NCBI RefSeq assembly: GCF_008843165.1
Contig: NZ_CP044427.1
Span: 2,232,001 to 2,296,000, forward strand
Direction: 5' to 3'
DNA length: 64,000 nt
Source of the DNA: Ornithinimicrobium pratense
GTDB lineage: Bacteria > Actinomycetota > Actinomycetes > Actinomycetales > Dermatophilaceae
Shown: positions 18,886 to 27,457 of the stretch, in pieces
How the letters are laid out: the number at the start of each line of letters is the position of its first letter
Numbering within the stretch: position 1 is the first letter of the stretch
Notes under the pieces: generated by a model
Seen by the model: the letters and a program-made list of their open reading frames with translations, nothing else
Database searches by the model: none
Told to the model about the DNA's origin: nothing
Translations under genes and position numbers: made by a program

Positions 18886-20007
18886 TCAGCCCTCGGACTT
18901 CTCCTGCCCGCGCTTCCAACGGATGCCGGCGTCGATGAAGTCGTCGATCTCGCCGTCGAGCACAGCCGAGGTGGAGCCGACCTCGTGGCCGGTGCGCAGG
19001 TCCTTGACCATCTGGTAGGGGTGCAACACGTAGGAGCGCATCTGCTCTCCCCAGCTGGCCTTGACGTCGCCGGCCATCTCCTTGCGGGCGGCGTCCTCCT
19101 CGGCCTTCTTCAGCAGCAGCAGCCGGGACTGGAGTACGCGCAGGGCGGCGGCGCGGTTCTGGATCTGCGACTTCTCGTTCTGCATCGAGACGACCGTCCC
19201 GGTGGGGATGTGCGTCATCCGGACCGCGGAGTCGGTGGTGTTGACCGACTGTCCGCCAGGGCCCGAGGAGCGGAAGACGTCGACCTTGAGGTCAGTCTCG
19301 GGGATCTCGATCGAGTCGGTGCTCTCGATGAGCGGGATCACCTCGACGGCCGCGAAGCTGGTCTGACGGCGCCCCTGGTTGTCAAACGGGCTGATCCGCA
19401 CCAGCCGGTGGGTGCCGGCCTCGATGCCCAGCGTGCCGAAGGCGTAGGGGGCCTTGACCTCGAAGGTCGCCGACTTCAGCCCGGCCTCCTCCGCGTAGGA
19501 GGTGTCCAGGACCGTGGTGGGGTAGCCGTGCCGCTCGGCCCAGCGCAGGTACATCCGCATGAGCATCTCGGCGAAGTCGGCGGCGTCGACCCCGCCGGCG
19601 CCGGCGCGGATGGTCACCACGGCATCGCGCTCGTCATACTCCCCGTTGAGCAGGGTGCGGACCTCGAGCAGGGCCACGTCCTTCTTGAGCTTGGTCAGGT
19701 CGCGCTCGGCCTCCTGGATGACGTCGGCGCCCTCCTGGCCGCCCTCCTCGGTGCCGAGCTCGACCAGGGCCTCGAGGTCGTCGATGCGCGCGTCCATGCC
19801 GATGACCTTGTCGTGCTCGGCCTTGATCCGCGACAACGCGGAGGTGACCCGCTGGGCGTTGTCCACGTCGTCCCACAGGTCCTGAGCCGAGGCCTGCGCC
19901 TCCAGCTCGGTCATCTGAGCCTGCAGCCGATCGAGGTCGGTCACCTCCCGCACCGACGCCATGGTCCCGCGGAGCTGCTTGATCTCGGTCTCGAAGTCGG
20001 TTGCCAC
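18886..20007 (-). CDS. prfB: Peptide chain release factor 2
   Basis: A 373-residue class I release factor. [18 protein letters not shown] holds the GGQ loop that triggers peptide release, and [20 protein letters not shown] holds the SPF tripeptide that reads UGA and UAA. The start is GTG 20007 ([14 protein letters not shown]); the longer upstream frame is not family sequence. There is no in-frame UGA near codon 25, so the autoregulatory frameshift of E. coli prfB is absent, as is usual in actinobacteria. Confidence 0.95.
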   Translation of the reverse strand: MATDFETEIKQLRGTMASVREVTDLDRLQAQMTELEAQASAQDLWDDVDNAQRVTSALSRIKAEHDKVIGMDARIDDLEALVELGTEEGGQEGADVIQEAERDLTKLKKDVALLEVRTLLNGEYDERDAVVTIRAGAGGVDAADFAEMLMRMYLRWAERHGYPTTVLDTSYAEEAGLKSATFEVKAPYAFGTLGIEAGTHRLVRISPFDNQGRRQTSFAAVEVIPLIESTDSIEIPETDLKVDVFRSSGPGGQSVNTTDSAVRMTHIPTGTVVSMQNEKSQIQNRAAALRVLQSRLLLLKKAEEDAARKEMAGDVKASWGEQMRSYVLHPYQMVKDLRTGHEVGSTSAVLDGEIDDFIDAGIRWKRGQEKSEG

Positions 20008-20190
20008 GAGGGTCAAGCCTACGCCAGCAGGGTCCTCACCCCGACGTCCCGCCCCGGACCTGGACCATGGCATGGCCTCGCCCAGGCCCGGCGCGCGGTG
20101 GCAGCCCTCCTCCGGCTGAGGGTCGCCGACCACCGCTCTCCCAGGCCCGGGAAGTGCGTGCGGCTGCTGGCTGCGCGACCGCCGACCTGA

Positions 20191-21702
20191 TCAGCCGGCT
20201 GCGGCCAGGCTGCGCACCGCGGGCACCTGCTCCAGCAGGTAGCCCAGGGCCTGGACCGCGGTCCAGCCCTCAGGATGGCGCCCGATCAGCGCGGTCGCGC
20301 CGGACAGGTCCTGCCCGAGGGTCACCAGGGTGTCCTCGACGTAGCCGTCCTTGCGCTCCTGGCCCAGGCCGATGTTGGCCATGAGGCCGTTGCACAGGCA
20401 CTTGCGCCCGACGGTGTCCTCGACCACACCGCCCTTCTTGAGGTACATGTGGACCGGCTCGGAGGCGCAGCGGTAGCCGATCTCGCCGTCCTCGCGCTCG
20501 TAGGGCTGCCGCAGGTAGGACAGGTCGCACAGACGCGGGCGCGCCTCGTACACCTCCACCTGGCTAGCACTGCCCTCCAGGGTGGCGACCTTGAAGGGGA
20601 AGCCGGTGGGGCTGGCGCGGGGGTCGTTGCGCACGGCGAGCTCGCCGGTGCGCAGCTTGTCCAGCAGCTGCCCACGCTCGCCGTCGGCTAGGCCGGAGTC
20701 ATGGGAGAGCGCGAAGAGGGTGCCGACCTGGACCCCGACGGCGCCGGCGGCGAGTGCCTCCGCGACCTTCTCGGGTGTGGAGAAGGCGCCCGCTAGCCAG
20801 AACGGCAAACCTAGGGCGGCGATCTTGGCGAGGTTGGCCTCGTCCCGATCGCCGTAGATCGGCTGACCCTGCTCGTCGAGCTGCATCTTGCCTCGCGGCG
20901 GGGCGGAGTGACCACCCGCCGGGGGCCGCTCGACGACGAAACCGTCGGGGCGGATGTCGGGGTCGCGGTGCAGGTAGGTGGCGAGCTGATCCACGGAGAC
21001 GATCGCCAGGAAGTCGGGCCGCCTCAGCGGCGGCAGGTCCTCCGCGAGCAGGTCCACTGGGTCCACCTCGACGTGGCGGCGCAGCTTGCCGCCCAGCACG
21101 TCGGCGCTGATCCGGCCGATCCCGCCAGCCGCCAGGTCACGCAGGAGGGCGGGGATCTCGCGCGGGATGCCGGCCCCCATGAGCACGTAGTCGACATCCG
21201 CCAGCATCGCGCCCAGCAGCGCGGTGGGGGTGGCCATCTGCACCTTCTCCAGGCAGTTGATGCCGACGGCACCGGTGCCCAGGCCCGTCAGACCCTCCTT
21301 GGCCAGCCAGACCTCGGCGAAGTTGGCCGCGACGGCCAGTTCCTGCCCGGCGCGGGCGGTAGCCAAGGTCAACTTGGGAATCGGCTTGTAGGGCGTGCCG
21401 GGGACCCGACCGCCGTCGATGAAGTACTTGTCGAGCACGCGCTGCGCTATCTCGGGGCTGGGGAAGTGCTCCAGTGCGCGGCGGTAGTGACCGCCCGGGT
21501 CACCGTCCTGCAGCACCCGGGAGAGGACGGCATCCATGGCCGTGCCGGAGACCACACCGAGGTGTCCGGCCTGGGCGACCTCGCGGGCGAGCCGCCAGCC
21601 GGAGACGGCCACCCCCATGCCGCCCTGGATGATCGCGGGGCGAGGGCGGCGCGGGTCATCGCGGTGGTGCAGGTGGAGGTGCTCGGTGGGGACAGCGGCC
21701 AT
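20191..21702 (-). CDS. Nitronate monooxygenase-family FMN enzyme
   Basis: A 503-residue TIM-barrel flavoprotein. AIIQGGMGVAVSGWRLAREV opens the barrel with the conserved GGMG; LGVVSGTAMD and ADVDYVLMGAGIPREIP follow, and LPFWLAGAFSTPEKVAEALA with AAGAVGVQVGTLFA is the FMN-phosphate site. Family members oxidise alkyl nitronates such as propionate-3-nitronate, or act as related FMN oxidoreductases. At 503 residues it is longer than the usual 320-380; the extra C-terminal 120 residues contain a KCLCNGL segment and may be a distinct subgroup. A repeat-rich control region lies 35-85 bases upstream. Confidence 0.8.
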   Translation of the reverse strand: MAAVPTEHLHLHHRDDPRRPRPAIIQGGMGVAVSGWRLAREVAQAGHLGVVSGTAMDAVLSRVLQDGDPGGHYRRALEHFPSPEIAQRVLDKYFIDGGRVPGTPYKPIPKLTLATARAGQELAVAANFAEVWLAKEGLTGLGTGAVGINCLEKVQMATPTALLGAMLADVDYVLMGAGIPREIPALLRDLAAGGIGRISADVLGGKLRRHVEVDPVDLLAEDLPPLRRPDFLAIVSVDQLATYLHRDPDIRPDGFVVERPPAGGHSAPPRGKMQLDEQGQPIYGDRDEANLAKIAALGLPFWLAGAFSTPEKVAEALAAGAVGVQVGTLFALSHDSGLADGERGQLLDKLRTGELAVRNDPRASPTGFPFKVATLEGSASQVEVYEARPRLCDLSYLRQPYEREDGEIGYRCASEPVHMYLKKGGVVEDTVGRKCLCNGLMANIGLGQERKDGYVEDTLVTLGQDLSGATALIGRHPEGWTAVQALGYLLEQVPAVRSLAAAG

Positions 21703-21735
21703 AAGGGGAGGGGACCTCTCCTGGTCGGGAAGAAC

Positions 21736-21784
21736 ACCTACGCGGACGTAGGTTTCGCTTGCGTAGGTTACGCTAGCGTAGGTT
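21736..21784. promoter_or_regulatory. Repeat-rich operator candidate upstream of nitronate monooxygenase
   Basis: Three direct copies of (A/G)CGTAGGTT start at 21746, 21761 and 21776, exactly 15 bases apart. The same stretch holds an inverted pair ACCTACG-CGGA-CGTAGGT (21736-21753) and a perfect 12-base palindrome TACGCTAGCGTA (21769-21780). It lies between two divergent starts (21702 and 21896). This looks like a multi-site binding region for a dimeric regulator; the regulator is not identified. Confidence 0.6.
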
Positions 21785-21895
21785 GCTCGCCCTGTCGCAT
21801 CGAGCAGGTCAGCGCGTCAACGCGACGACAAGCTCCCCCCGGCGTACACTCCTGGTTCACCAGTTGTTCACCTGCGCGCGAGGAGGCGACGGACC

Positions 21896-22588
21896 ATGCA
21901 GCTGCACAGCCCGATGTACGAGCACGCAATCGCCCGGGTAGTGGCCGATCTCACCGAGCGGTTCCGCGACGGGTTCACCGCAGCGGAGGTGGCCGCGGTC
22001 GTGGAGCGTGGCCGTGCCCAGTTCGAGGCATCCGGACGGCCCGCGACGTTCGCCCCCGCACTGCTGGACCACTGGGCCCGTGACGAGCTCCTCGCCCTGG
22101 CCCGCGCCGAGGGCCGCACGCTCTCCCCCCTGCCCAAGGTGCTCTTCGTCTGTGAGCGGGGTGAGGGGCGCTCCCAGGTCGCCGCTGCGCTGGCCGAGCA
22201 CCTCTCCGCCGGCCGCGTGCTGGCCCGCTCGGCCGGCATACACCCGACCGGACGCCTCAACCCGCATGCCCCGACGGTGCTGGCCGAGCGCGGCATCGAG
22301 CTGCGTAACCCACTGCCCGGTGAGGTCCAGGCCGACGTGCTGGACGCCGCCGACGTGCTGGTGCTCATCGGTGTCCCGGCCTGCGACCTGCTCGGTCGGC
22401 GCACCGTGCGCTGGGACGTGGCCGACCCCTACGCCCAGGAGCTGCACACCGCCCGTCGCATCGCGGACGAGCTGGAGGCCAGGGTGCGGGAGCTCCTCAC
22501 CGAGCTGGAGGTGCCGGTCGACGAGCAGGGCACCGAACCGCACGCTGACCAGGAGCAGCACGAGCGGGTGCACGCCGCCGCCAACTGA
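21896..22588 (+). CDS. Arsenate reductase-like low-molecular-weight phosphatase
   Basis: A 230-residue protein. Residues about 1-78 form a helical bundle like the three-helix dimerisation domain joined to actinobacterial ArsC proteins. Residues 80-215 are an LMW-PTP fold with the phosphate loop VLFVCERGEGRSQVAAAL: Cys86, five residues, Arg92, Ser93. The Asp general acid is in DVADPYAQE. These enzymes reduce arsenate with mycothiol or thioredoxin, or dephosphorylate proteins. No arsenic transporter or ArsR is adjacent, so the arsenic role is uncertain. It is divergent from the nitronate monooxygenase and shares the repeat-rich control region. Confidence 0.72.
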   Translation: MQLHSPMYEHAIARVVADLTERFRDGFTAAEVAAVVERGRAQFEASGRPATFAPALLDHWARDELLALARAEGRTLSPLPKVLFVCERGEGRSQVAAALAEHLSAGRVLARSAGIHPTGRLNPHAPTVLAERGIELRNPLPGEVQADVLDAADVLVLIGVPACDLLGRRTVRWDVADPYAQELHTARRIADELEARVRELLTELEVPVDEQGTEPHADQEQHERVHAAAN

Positions 22589-22665
22589 GCCTCGGGGTCC
22601 GCTGAGCCGCGGACGTCCACGGCCTTGCGTTGGGCCCGCCCGCCGGCGCTGTGTCAGGCCTGCGG

Positions 22666-23319
22666 TCAGGGGCGGCTGACCCGGATCCCGTCGGCACTGC
22701 GGGTGAACCGCACCTGCGACAGGTCCTGCACCACCACGTCGGCATACGGGGCAAGCTCTTCAACCGTGCTCGTGGTGGTCACCGCCAACGTCGCGGCCCC
22801 AGCGGCTCGGCCAGCCTGCAGCCCTGCGGGCGCGTCCTCGACCACCAGGCACCGGGCCGGGTCGACCTTCAGCAACCGGGCACCGGTCAGGTAGGGCTCT
22901 GGGTCCGGCTTACCCCGGGCGATGTCCTCAGCGGCGACCGCTACCGCCGGTGCCGTGAGTCCGGCCTGGCGCAGGCGCAACCGCAGCAGCTCCCGACCGG
23001 CCGAGGTGACGATCGCCGACCGCGGCCCGGCAGCGGAAAGGGCCATTGCCGCACCCGGGAGGGCAACAACTCCTTCCAGGTCGCCCAGCTCGATCCGGTC
23101 GATGTGGGCCGTCGCCTCGTCCACGTCCAGGTGTGGGGCGACCCGCTGCACGACCTGGCGGCTCGGCATACCGTGCACATTGCCGAACGCCTGCGCCGGG
23201 ATGCCGTGGTGCCGCGCCCAGGCCGTCCAGCTGCGCAGCACCGGGCCGCTGGAGTCGATGAGCGTGCCGTCGTTGTCGAAGAGGACGGCCTGGAAGGTCT
23301 CACCCCAGATGTCTCGCAC
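22666..23319 (-). CDS. HAD-superfamily phosphatase, beta-phosphoglucomutase-like
   Basis: A 217-residue HAD subfamily IA protein. Motif I is LFDNDGTLIDS with Asp15 and Asp17, the cap starts after it, motif II is AIVTSAGRELL, motif III GKPDPEPYL and motif IV LVVEDAPAGLQAG. The VEDAPAG pattern is typical of beta-phosphoglucomutase and sugar-phosphate phosphatases (GPP/DOG type). The substrate is likely a small sugar phosphate. It is the last intact gene before the damaged pilus locus. Confidence 0.85.
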   Translation of the reverse strand: MRDIWGETFQAVLFDNDGTLIDSSGPVLRSWTAWARHHGIPAQAFGNVHGMPSRQVVQRVAPHLDVDEATAHIDRIELGDLEGVVALPGAAMALSAAGPRSAIVTSAGRELLRLRLRQAGLTAPAVAVAAEDIARGKPDPEPYLTGARLLKVDPARCLVVEDAPAGLQAGRAAGAATLAVTTTSTVEELAPYADVVVQDLSQVRFTRSADGIRVSRP

Positions 23320-23349
23320 ACCCCCATCGTCGCAGGGGGCCAGCGTTGG

Positions 23350-23685
23350 TCAGGGCTGCAGGTCGGAGCGCGCGCTGGAGGTGACGGTGACGCTGACCCC
23401 GCCCCCGAAGGCGCTGAGTACGGGGCTGACCACCGGGATCTGAGCCTGTCCGGTCAGCACCACCACGGCGGTGCGTCCATCCGGGCTGCCGGTGCCCGGC
23501 CCCAGCGACCACGCGGCCACCCGCCCGGGCAGCGGCCGCGTGGCCAGGTAGGCACCCGCCGCCGCCTGCACCGAGGCGTCGGTGAGTGGAACGCCGGCCC
23601 CGATCCCCTCGCCGTACGCGCGCTCCTCCACCAGCGCGTCGCTGGCGTCGAGGGCGGCGGCGTCGGCCGCGTCGAGCAGATGGCC
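23350..23685 (-). pseudogene. TadG-like pilus assembly protein, C-terminal fragment
   Basis: The minus strand reads HLLDAADAAALDASDALVEE, then GRTAVVVLTGQAQIPVVSPV and VSVTVTSSARSD, which is the soluble end of a Tad/Flp pseudopilin-like protein (TadE/TadG group). The frame runs further right but the sequence there belongs to a phage capsid gene read backwards. The membrane helix expected before DAADAAAL is absent. The matching N-terminal piece lies at 30374-30472, about 6.7 kb away, so foreign DNA has split the gene. Confidence 0.65.
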
Positions 23686-24311
23686 GTCATCGTTCCATTC
23701 TCTGACGAGTTCCGTCGTGACGCTAGCCGTCTTTACGCCGAGGTTCAGCGCCGTATTCCTGGCGCTCTTGGCCGTCTCTTCGGCCGTACCGTTCTTGGTC
23801 TGGTTGACGCCCCTGGGGAGCACTTTGACACGCTGGACGCCGCTCCCGCTGTCGAGTTCGACGCTTCTACCGCGCAGTCTGCCTACAGCAGCCTGGTTGA
23901 CGTGGAAGAGTCTTTGCTAACGCTGGCGGATTCAACACGGGGTGGGCGCTTTCTCCCGCGTCCCGCGTGAAGTTCCTGCGTGTAACGGACGGTGCGGGCA
24001 ACCCCACCCTTACCGCTGGGCAGGACTCGAACAGTGGTCCCTACTGAACGTACCTACCCGTGTACAACCGCCACGTATCCGACGCCCCTGGGCTGATGGG
24101 TCTGGCTGGCGACTGGCAGGGTGCCGAGTGGGGCTCCGTTGACGGCGTTAGGCTTACCGCTGCCGACCAGGCTACTTTGACGGAAACCTTTGAGGGTACT
24201 ACTCGTACTCTTAACCTGTGGCAGCGCAACATGTTTGCCCTGCGTGCAGAGATTGAGGTCGCCTTCATGGCGGACGCTACTAAGTTCGCACGTCTGGTTG
24301 ACGCTGCCTGA
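23680..24311 (+). pseudogene. HK97-fold phage major capsid protein, N-truncated and broken
   Basis: The translated pieces match the end half of an HK97-type major capsid protein: FSDEFRRDASRLYAEVQRRI, then HFDTLDAAPAVEF, then (after a one-base loss near 23929) FNTGWALSPASRVKFLRV and GAGNPTLTAGQDS, then an in-frame TGA at 24045, then GLMGLAGDWQGAEWGSVDGV, and finally NLWQRNMFALRAEIEVAF. The last motif is highly characteristic. The first half of the protein (delta domain and scaffold) is missing. No terminase, portal or tail gene accompanies it, so it is a prophage relic. A strong terminator follows 160 bases downstream. Confidence 0.78.
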
Positions 24312-24966
24312 CCTAACCGCCTAACCGGTTAATGGGAGTGTGACGGCTGATGGACCGTGACTACTCCTACTGGTTAACTCACACTGTCCGAACCTGATCG
24401 GTTCAACCTGAGTAATGATGAACGTCGCTACTCGAACTGTAATACGTAGTTCTGACTGACACTCAACAGTGCAGCGCCGGAACGGCATAGCCACGATGGT
24501 TACGCTCGTTCCGGCGCTGTTCTTTTCTAACGACATACCACGCTATATGGCCCTACAAAGCACGCAACTCTGGCGGAGGTATGCGGACACCTGACACGCG
24601 TGAACGTCCGTCAGATCGCAACGTCGTCACGCTGACGGCTGTTCTGATCCGGCGACGATGGGCAGGGGGGTGGACCCCCTTGCCGACCCCGCTTCCGTCG
24701 CTACCCGGCGAGGCGTTCGGCCCCCTCACGGGATGAATCCACATCTTAGGCACCAACCTTCGACAACAACCGCAGGCTATTCAATGAGCGGACGCGGGCG
24801 TCAGCACCGCTGGCGCCAGCCCACGCGGACGCGGCGACGTAGACACGGGAGAGTCACGCTAGTCAGGCGACTGGCCGACACGTAAGACGGAGGCGTCGGC
24901 GGCCTAGGCTCAGCCAGTTTGGGGGCGCCGCCCTGCCGAAGTTGGCGGACTCGCTAAGGTGCCCTC
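24312..24966. other. Phage-derived non-coding stretch
   Basis: Apart from the terminator at 24472-24528 I see no gene. Short minus-strand frames near 24560-24750 give no family sequence. Confidence 0.4.
24472..24528 (+). terminator. Strong rho-independent terminator after the capsid remnant
   Basis: A perfect 13-bp stem, CAGCGCCGGAACG (24472-24484) with CGTTCCGGCGCTG (24507-24519), is followed by TTCTTTTCT. This is the strongest classical terminator in the window and probably ended the phage structural transcript. Confidence 0.85.
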
Positions 24967-25824
24967 ATGACGTACGTCCCCTTCGACGCTACAGACGAAG
25001 ATGTTGCGGCGCGCCAAGTACTCAGGAGCGGTGTTCCGCCCACCATGAGAAACGCATTGCGCGGTTGGGTCGTGAGAACCATCAGCGGGGGCAGTGGCTG
25101 GGTTGAACCAGCCAAATTCCACGACATCCAGAATAACCTCGACCTAGACCTGAATCTCAATCCAGCTTTCACCTCGCTGATGCGCGACAGCGACACGCAT
25201 ACGATCCTTGAGCGACTAGAAGGGGACGCCCTGCTCCGGGTTGTAGATTACCTCCTCTTTTCTACGCCCAGCGCGGTCCCGTCTAACGTGGAAAAAGTTC
25301 TGCGAGAAGGCCGCTCAAAATGGAGGGTCGTCCCAGAGGGCCGACGGCATCGTCTGCGCGCGAGACTCTCCGAAGGGGTGCAGGAGGGCGCTGAGGCTAT
25401 TATGGCGCGCAAAGACACGGCTGGGAAATTGCTACGTCGCGCCTGGAACGGCCTTTATGATCTGACACCGAATGACAGTGGTGCCTACTCTATGGCCGTC
25501 AAAGCAGTAGAAACGGCGGCATTGCCTGTTCTGGGCCTACATAAACCGACGGCTACGGTTTCGGATGCCATTCGGGCGATAGAGAAGCGAGAGGCGACCT
25601 GGCGCCTGCCTTTCAAGCGCGAGCACACTGAGGCACCCTCGCGAGACGTGCTCTTGGGCATGCTGAAGTCGCTCTATCGCGGGCAACGGGACAGGCACGG
25701 GAGCGCGGCTTACGAGGACGTGACCCACGAGGAGGCGGAGGCCGCTGTGCTCATGGCCGTCACGCTCGTTGGCTGGTTCACGCAGGGACTCGTCGCTGAG
25801 CGCGATACCGGCGTGTTCGGCTGA
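24967..25824 (+). CDS. Abortive-infection-like protein with HEPN-type C-terminal part (tentative)
   Basis: A 285-residue cytoplasmic protein. The C-terminal half (about residues 140-280) has AYSMAVKAVETAALPVLGLH, a WRLPF segment, SRDVLLGMLKSLYRGQRDRHGS and EEAEAAVLMAVTLVGWF. This pattern is seen in many actinobacterial proteins linked to AbiJ-like abortive infection genes. RGQRDRH fits the R-x(4-6)-H signature of HEPN ribonucleases. The N-terminal part has no recognised motif. It is in foreign DNA beside phage remnants. A defence role is inference; an ordinary hypothetical is possible. AAGGTG precedes the start. Confidence 0.55.
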   Translation: MTYVPFDATDEDVAARQVLRSGVPPTMRNALRGWVVRTISGGSGWVEPAKFHDIQNNLDLDLNLNPAFTSLMRDSDTHTILERLEGDALLRVVDYLLFSTPSAVPSNVEKVLREGRSKWRVVPEGRRHRLRARLSEGVQEGAEAIMARKDTAGKLLRRAWNGLYDLTPNDSGAYSMAVKAVETAALPVLGLHKPTATVSDAIRAIEKREATWRLPFKREHTEAPSRDVLLGMLKSLYRGQRDRHGSAAYEDVTHEEAEAAVLMAVTLVGWFTQGLVAERDTGVFG

Positions 25825-25888
25825 CGTCCTTGCCCTGCATCGATTCAGTCGATGGTTTCTAAGAAATTCACAGCGTCGAGGGCCGACC

Positions 25889-25981
25889 CGCTGGCGTCTG
25901 GCTGCGTCTATCGAGGCCGTCCGCTGGCGTCTCGCTTTGTCTAGGTGAGCCCAGGCACTGGCGAGGCGCTGGCGGCGTCTA
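25889..25981. repeat. Imperfect direct repeats ahead of the zinc-ribbon gene
   Basis: CGCTGGCGTCT opens two 22-base units at 25889-25910 and 25922-25943 that match at about 18 positions, and a shortened third copy (CGCTGGC-GGCGTCTA) lies at 25967-25981. They sit 60-150 bases upstream of the first zinc-ribbon start and could be regulator or replication-protein sites. Confidence 0.5.
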
Positions 25982-26039
25982 GTGCGGTAAACGGGCGTGC
26001 CTTGGCGCGTTTGTCAGGGGGTGCCCTAGCTTCGAGAAC

Positions 26040-26177
26040 ATGGTCGAGACACAGACTCCCGATGCAAGCCCCTGCCAACAGTGCGGTTCGCCCGTGCGTC
26101 TTAGGTGTCTGCCCGTCGAGCGTTCCCTGTCCGGTGAGCCGTCACCGCCCGCCTATGAGCGCGTCTGCACTAACCGG
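26040..26177 (+). pseudogene. Small zinc-ribbon protein, 5' part, interrupted by IS21
   Basis: From ATG 26040 the frame reads SPCQQCGSPVRLRCLPVERS and ends ERVCTNR at the IS21 boundary; beyond it translation is of the insertion sequence. Removing the element with one copy of the CCGG target duplication joins this frame to 28316-28351, giving VCTNRTCRADETLGGA and a stop. That restores a protein of about 58 residues with CxxC and CxxxxC pairs and makes its stop overlap the ATG of the next zinc-ribbon gene (ATGA). The insertion therefore separates a coupled pair and truncates the first partner. Confidence 0.8.
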
Positions 26178-26245
26178 TGTCGGCGGCGCTTGAAAACTGA
26201 GCAGGTACGGCGCTCGAAAAGTGAGCACTCTTCGACGATTGGAGT

Positions 26246-27457
26246 GTGATCACCATGGAGGACTGGGCGCTGATCAGGAGGCTGGCCGCCGAGGGCGTGC
26301 CGAAGGCCGCGATCGCCAGGAGGTTGGGCATCTCGAGGAACACGGTCGCTGCGGCCGTGGCTTCCGAGGGTCCACCGAAGTACGAACGAAGACCAGGGCC
26401 GACGTCGTTCACGCCGTACAAGGCGCGGGTGCGTGCGCTGTTGGCGGAGACCCCGGACATGCCCGCGACGGTGCTGGCTGAACGGGTCGGGTGGAGCGGC
26501 TCGATCCGCTGGTTCCGGGACAACGTCAACCGGGTCCGGGCTGACCACCGCCCGATCGACCCGGCCGACCGGTTGACGTGGACGGCCGGGGACGTGGCGC
26601 AGTGCGACCTGTGGTTCCCGCCGCGCAAGATCCTGCTCGAAGACGGCTCCCGGACCCTGCTTCCAGTGCTGGTGATGACCTGCGGGTACTCCAGGTTCAT
26701 GCTCGCCCGGATGATCCCGACCCGGAAGACACCTGACCTGCTGCTGGGGTCCTGGTCGCTGCTGGAGCAGCTGGGCCGTGTTCCGCGTCGGCTGATCTGG
26801 GACAACGAGCCCGGCATCGGACGCCGGAAGGTGACCGAGCCGGTGGCGGTGTTCGCTGGGACGCTGGCGACGCGGATCGTGCTGCTGCCGCCGAAGGACC
26901 CCGAGTCCAAGGGCATCGTGGAACGGCGCAACCGCTTTTTTGAGACCTCCTTCATGCCCGGGCGCCACTTTGAGTCCCCGGGCGACTTCAACGCCCAGTT
27001 CACCGACTGGCTGCTGACCGCGAACGCCCGGGTGGTGCGCACGATCAAGGCCCGTCCCGTGGACCTGCTGGGCGCGGACAAAGAGGCAATGTTGCCGTTG
27101 CCGCCGGCGGTGCTGCACCTGGGCTGGCGTAACCATGTCCGCCTGGGCCGGGACTACTACGTACGCATCGACACCAACGACTACTCCGTGGACCCCCGCG
27201 CCATCGGTGCCCGGGTCGACGTCGCTGCCGACCTTGATGTCGTCCGGGTCCGCCACGGTGGCCGCCTAGTGGCTGAACACCCGCGTCGGTGGGCCCGCGG
27301 CATGACCATCACCGACCCCGCTCACGTCGCCACCGCCGCGAAGCTTCGGCACGACTACCAACACCCCGCGACACCGGCGCCCGCCGACGACGGCATGGTG
27401 CGGGACCTGTCCGAGTACGACCGTGCGTTCGGCCTGGGCGAGGTGAGCCAGCCATGA
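26246..27457 (+). CDS. istA: IS21-family transposase IstA
   Basis: A 403-residue transposase. It opens with a helix-turn-helix (IRRLAAEGVPKAAIARRLGI, then SRNTVAAAV). The DDE core is visible as AGDVAQCDLWFPP, LIWDNEPGIG and PESKGIVERRNRFFE, followed by the C-terminal IstA domain. It cuts and joins DNA at the element ends with IstB help. GTG 26246 or ATG 26255 could start it. Its stop overlaps the istB ATG by four bases. Confidence 0.93.
   Translation: MITMEDWALIRRLAAEGVPKAAIARRLGISRNTVAAAVASEGPPKYERRPGPTSFTPYKARVRALLAETPDMPATVLAERVGWSGSIRWFRDNVNRVRADHRPIDPADRLTWTAGDVAQCDLWFPPRKILLEDGSRTLLPVLVMTCGYSRFMLARMIPTRKTPDLLLGSWSLLEQLGRVPRRLIWDNEPGIGRRKVTEPVAVFAGTLATRIVLLPPKDPESKGIVERRNRFFETSFMPGRHFESPGDFNAQFTDWLLTANARVVRTIKARPVDLLGADKEAMLPLPPAVLHLGWRNHVRLGRDYYVRIDTNDYSVDPRAIGARVDVAADLDVVRVRHGGRLVAEHPRRWARGMTITDPAHVATAAKLRHDYQHPATPAPADDGMVRDLSEYDRAFGLGEVSQP

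Noticed and set aside
22630..23970. A 446-codon plus-strand frame covering the HAD and TadG regions
   Set aside because: Only the last 100 codons, the phage capsid piece, have family sequence. The rest is antisense to the HAD phosphatase.
24541..24620. Possible tRNA 3' end (minus strand, phrase like GVRIPPPEL in translation)
   Set aside because: No T-loop GGTTCGA or matching acceptor stem could be found; resemblance to the tmRNA 3' end is too weak.
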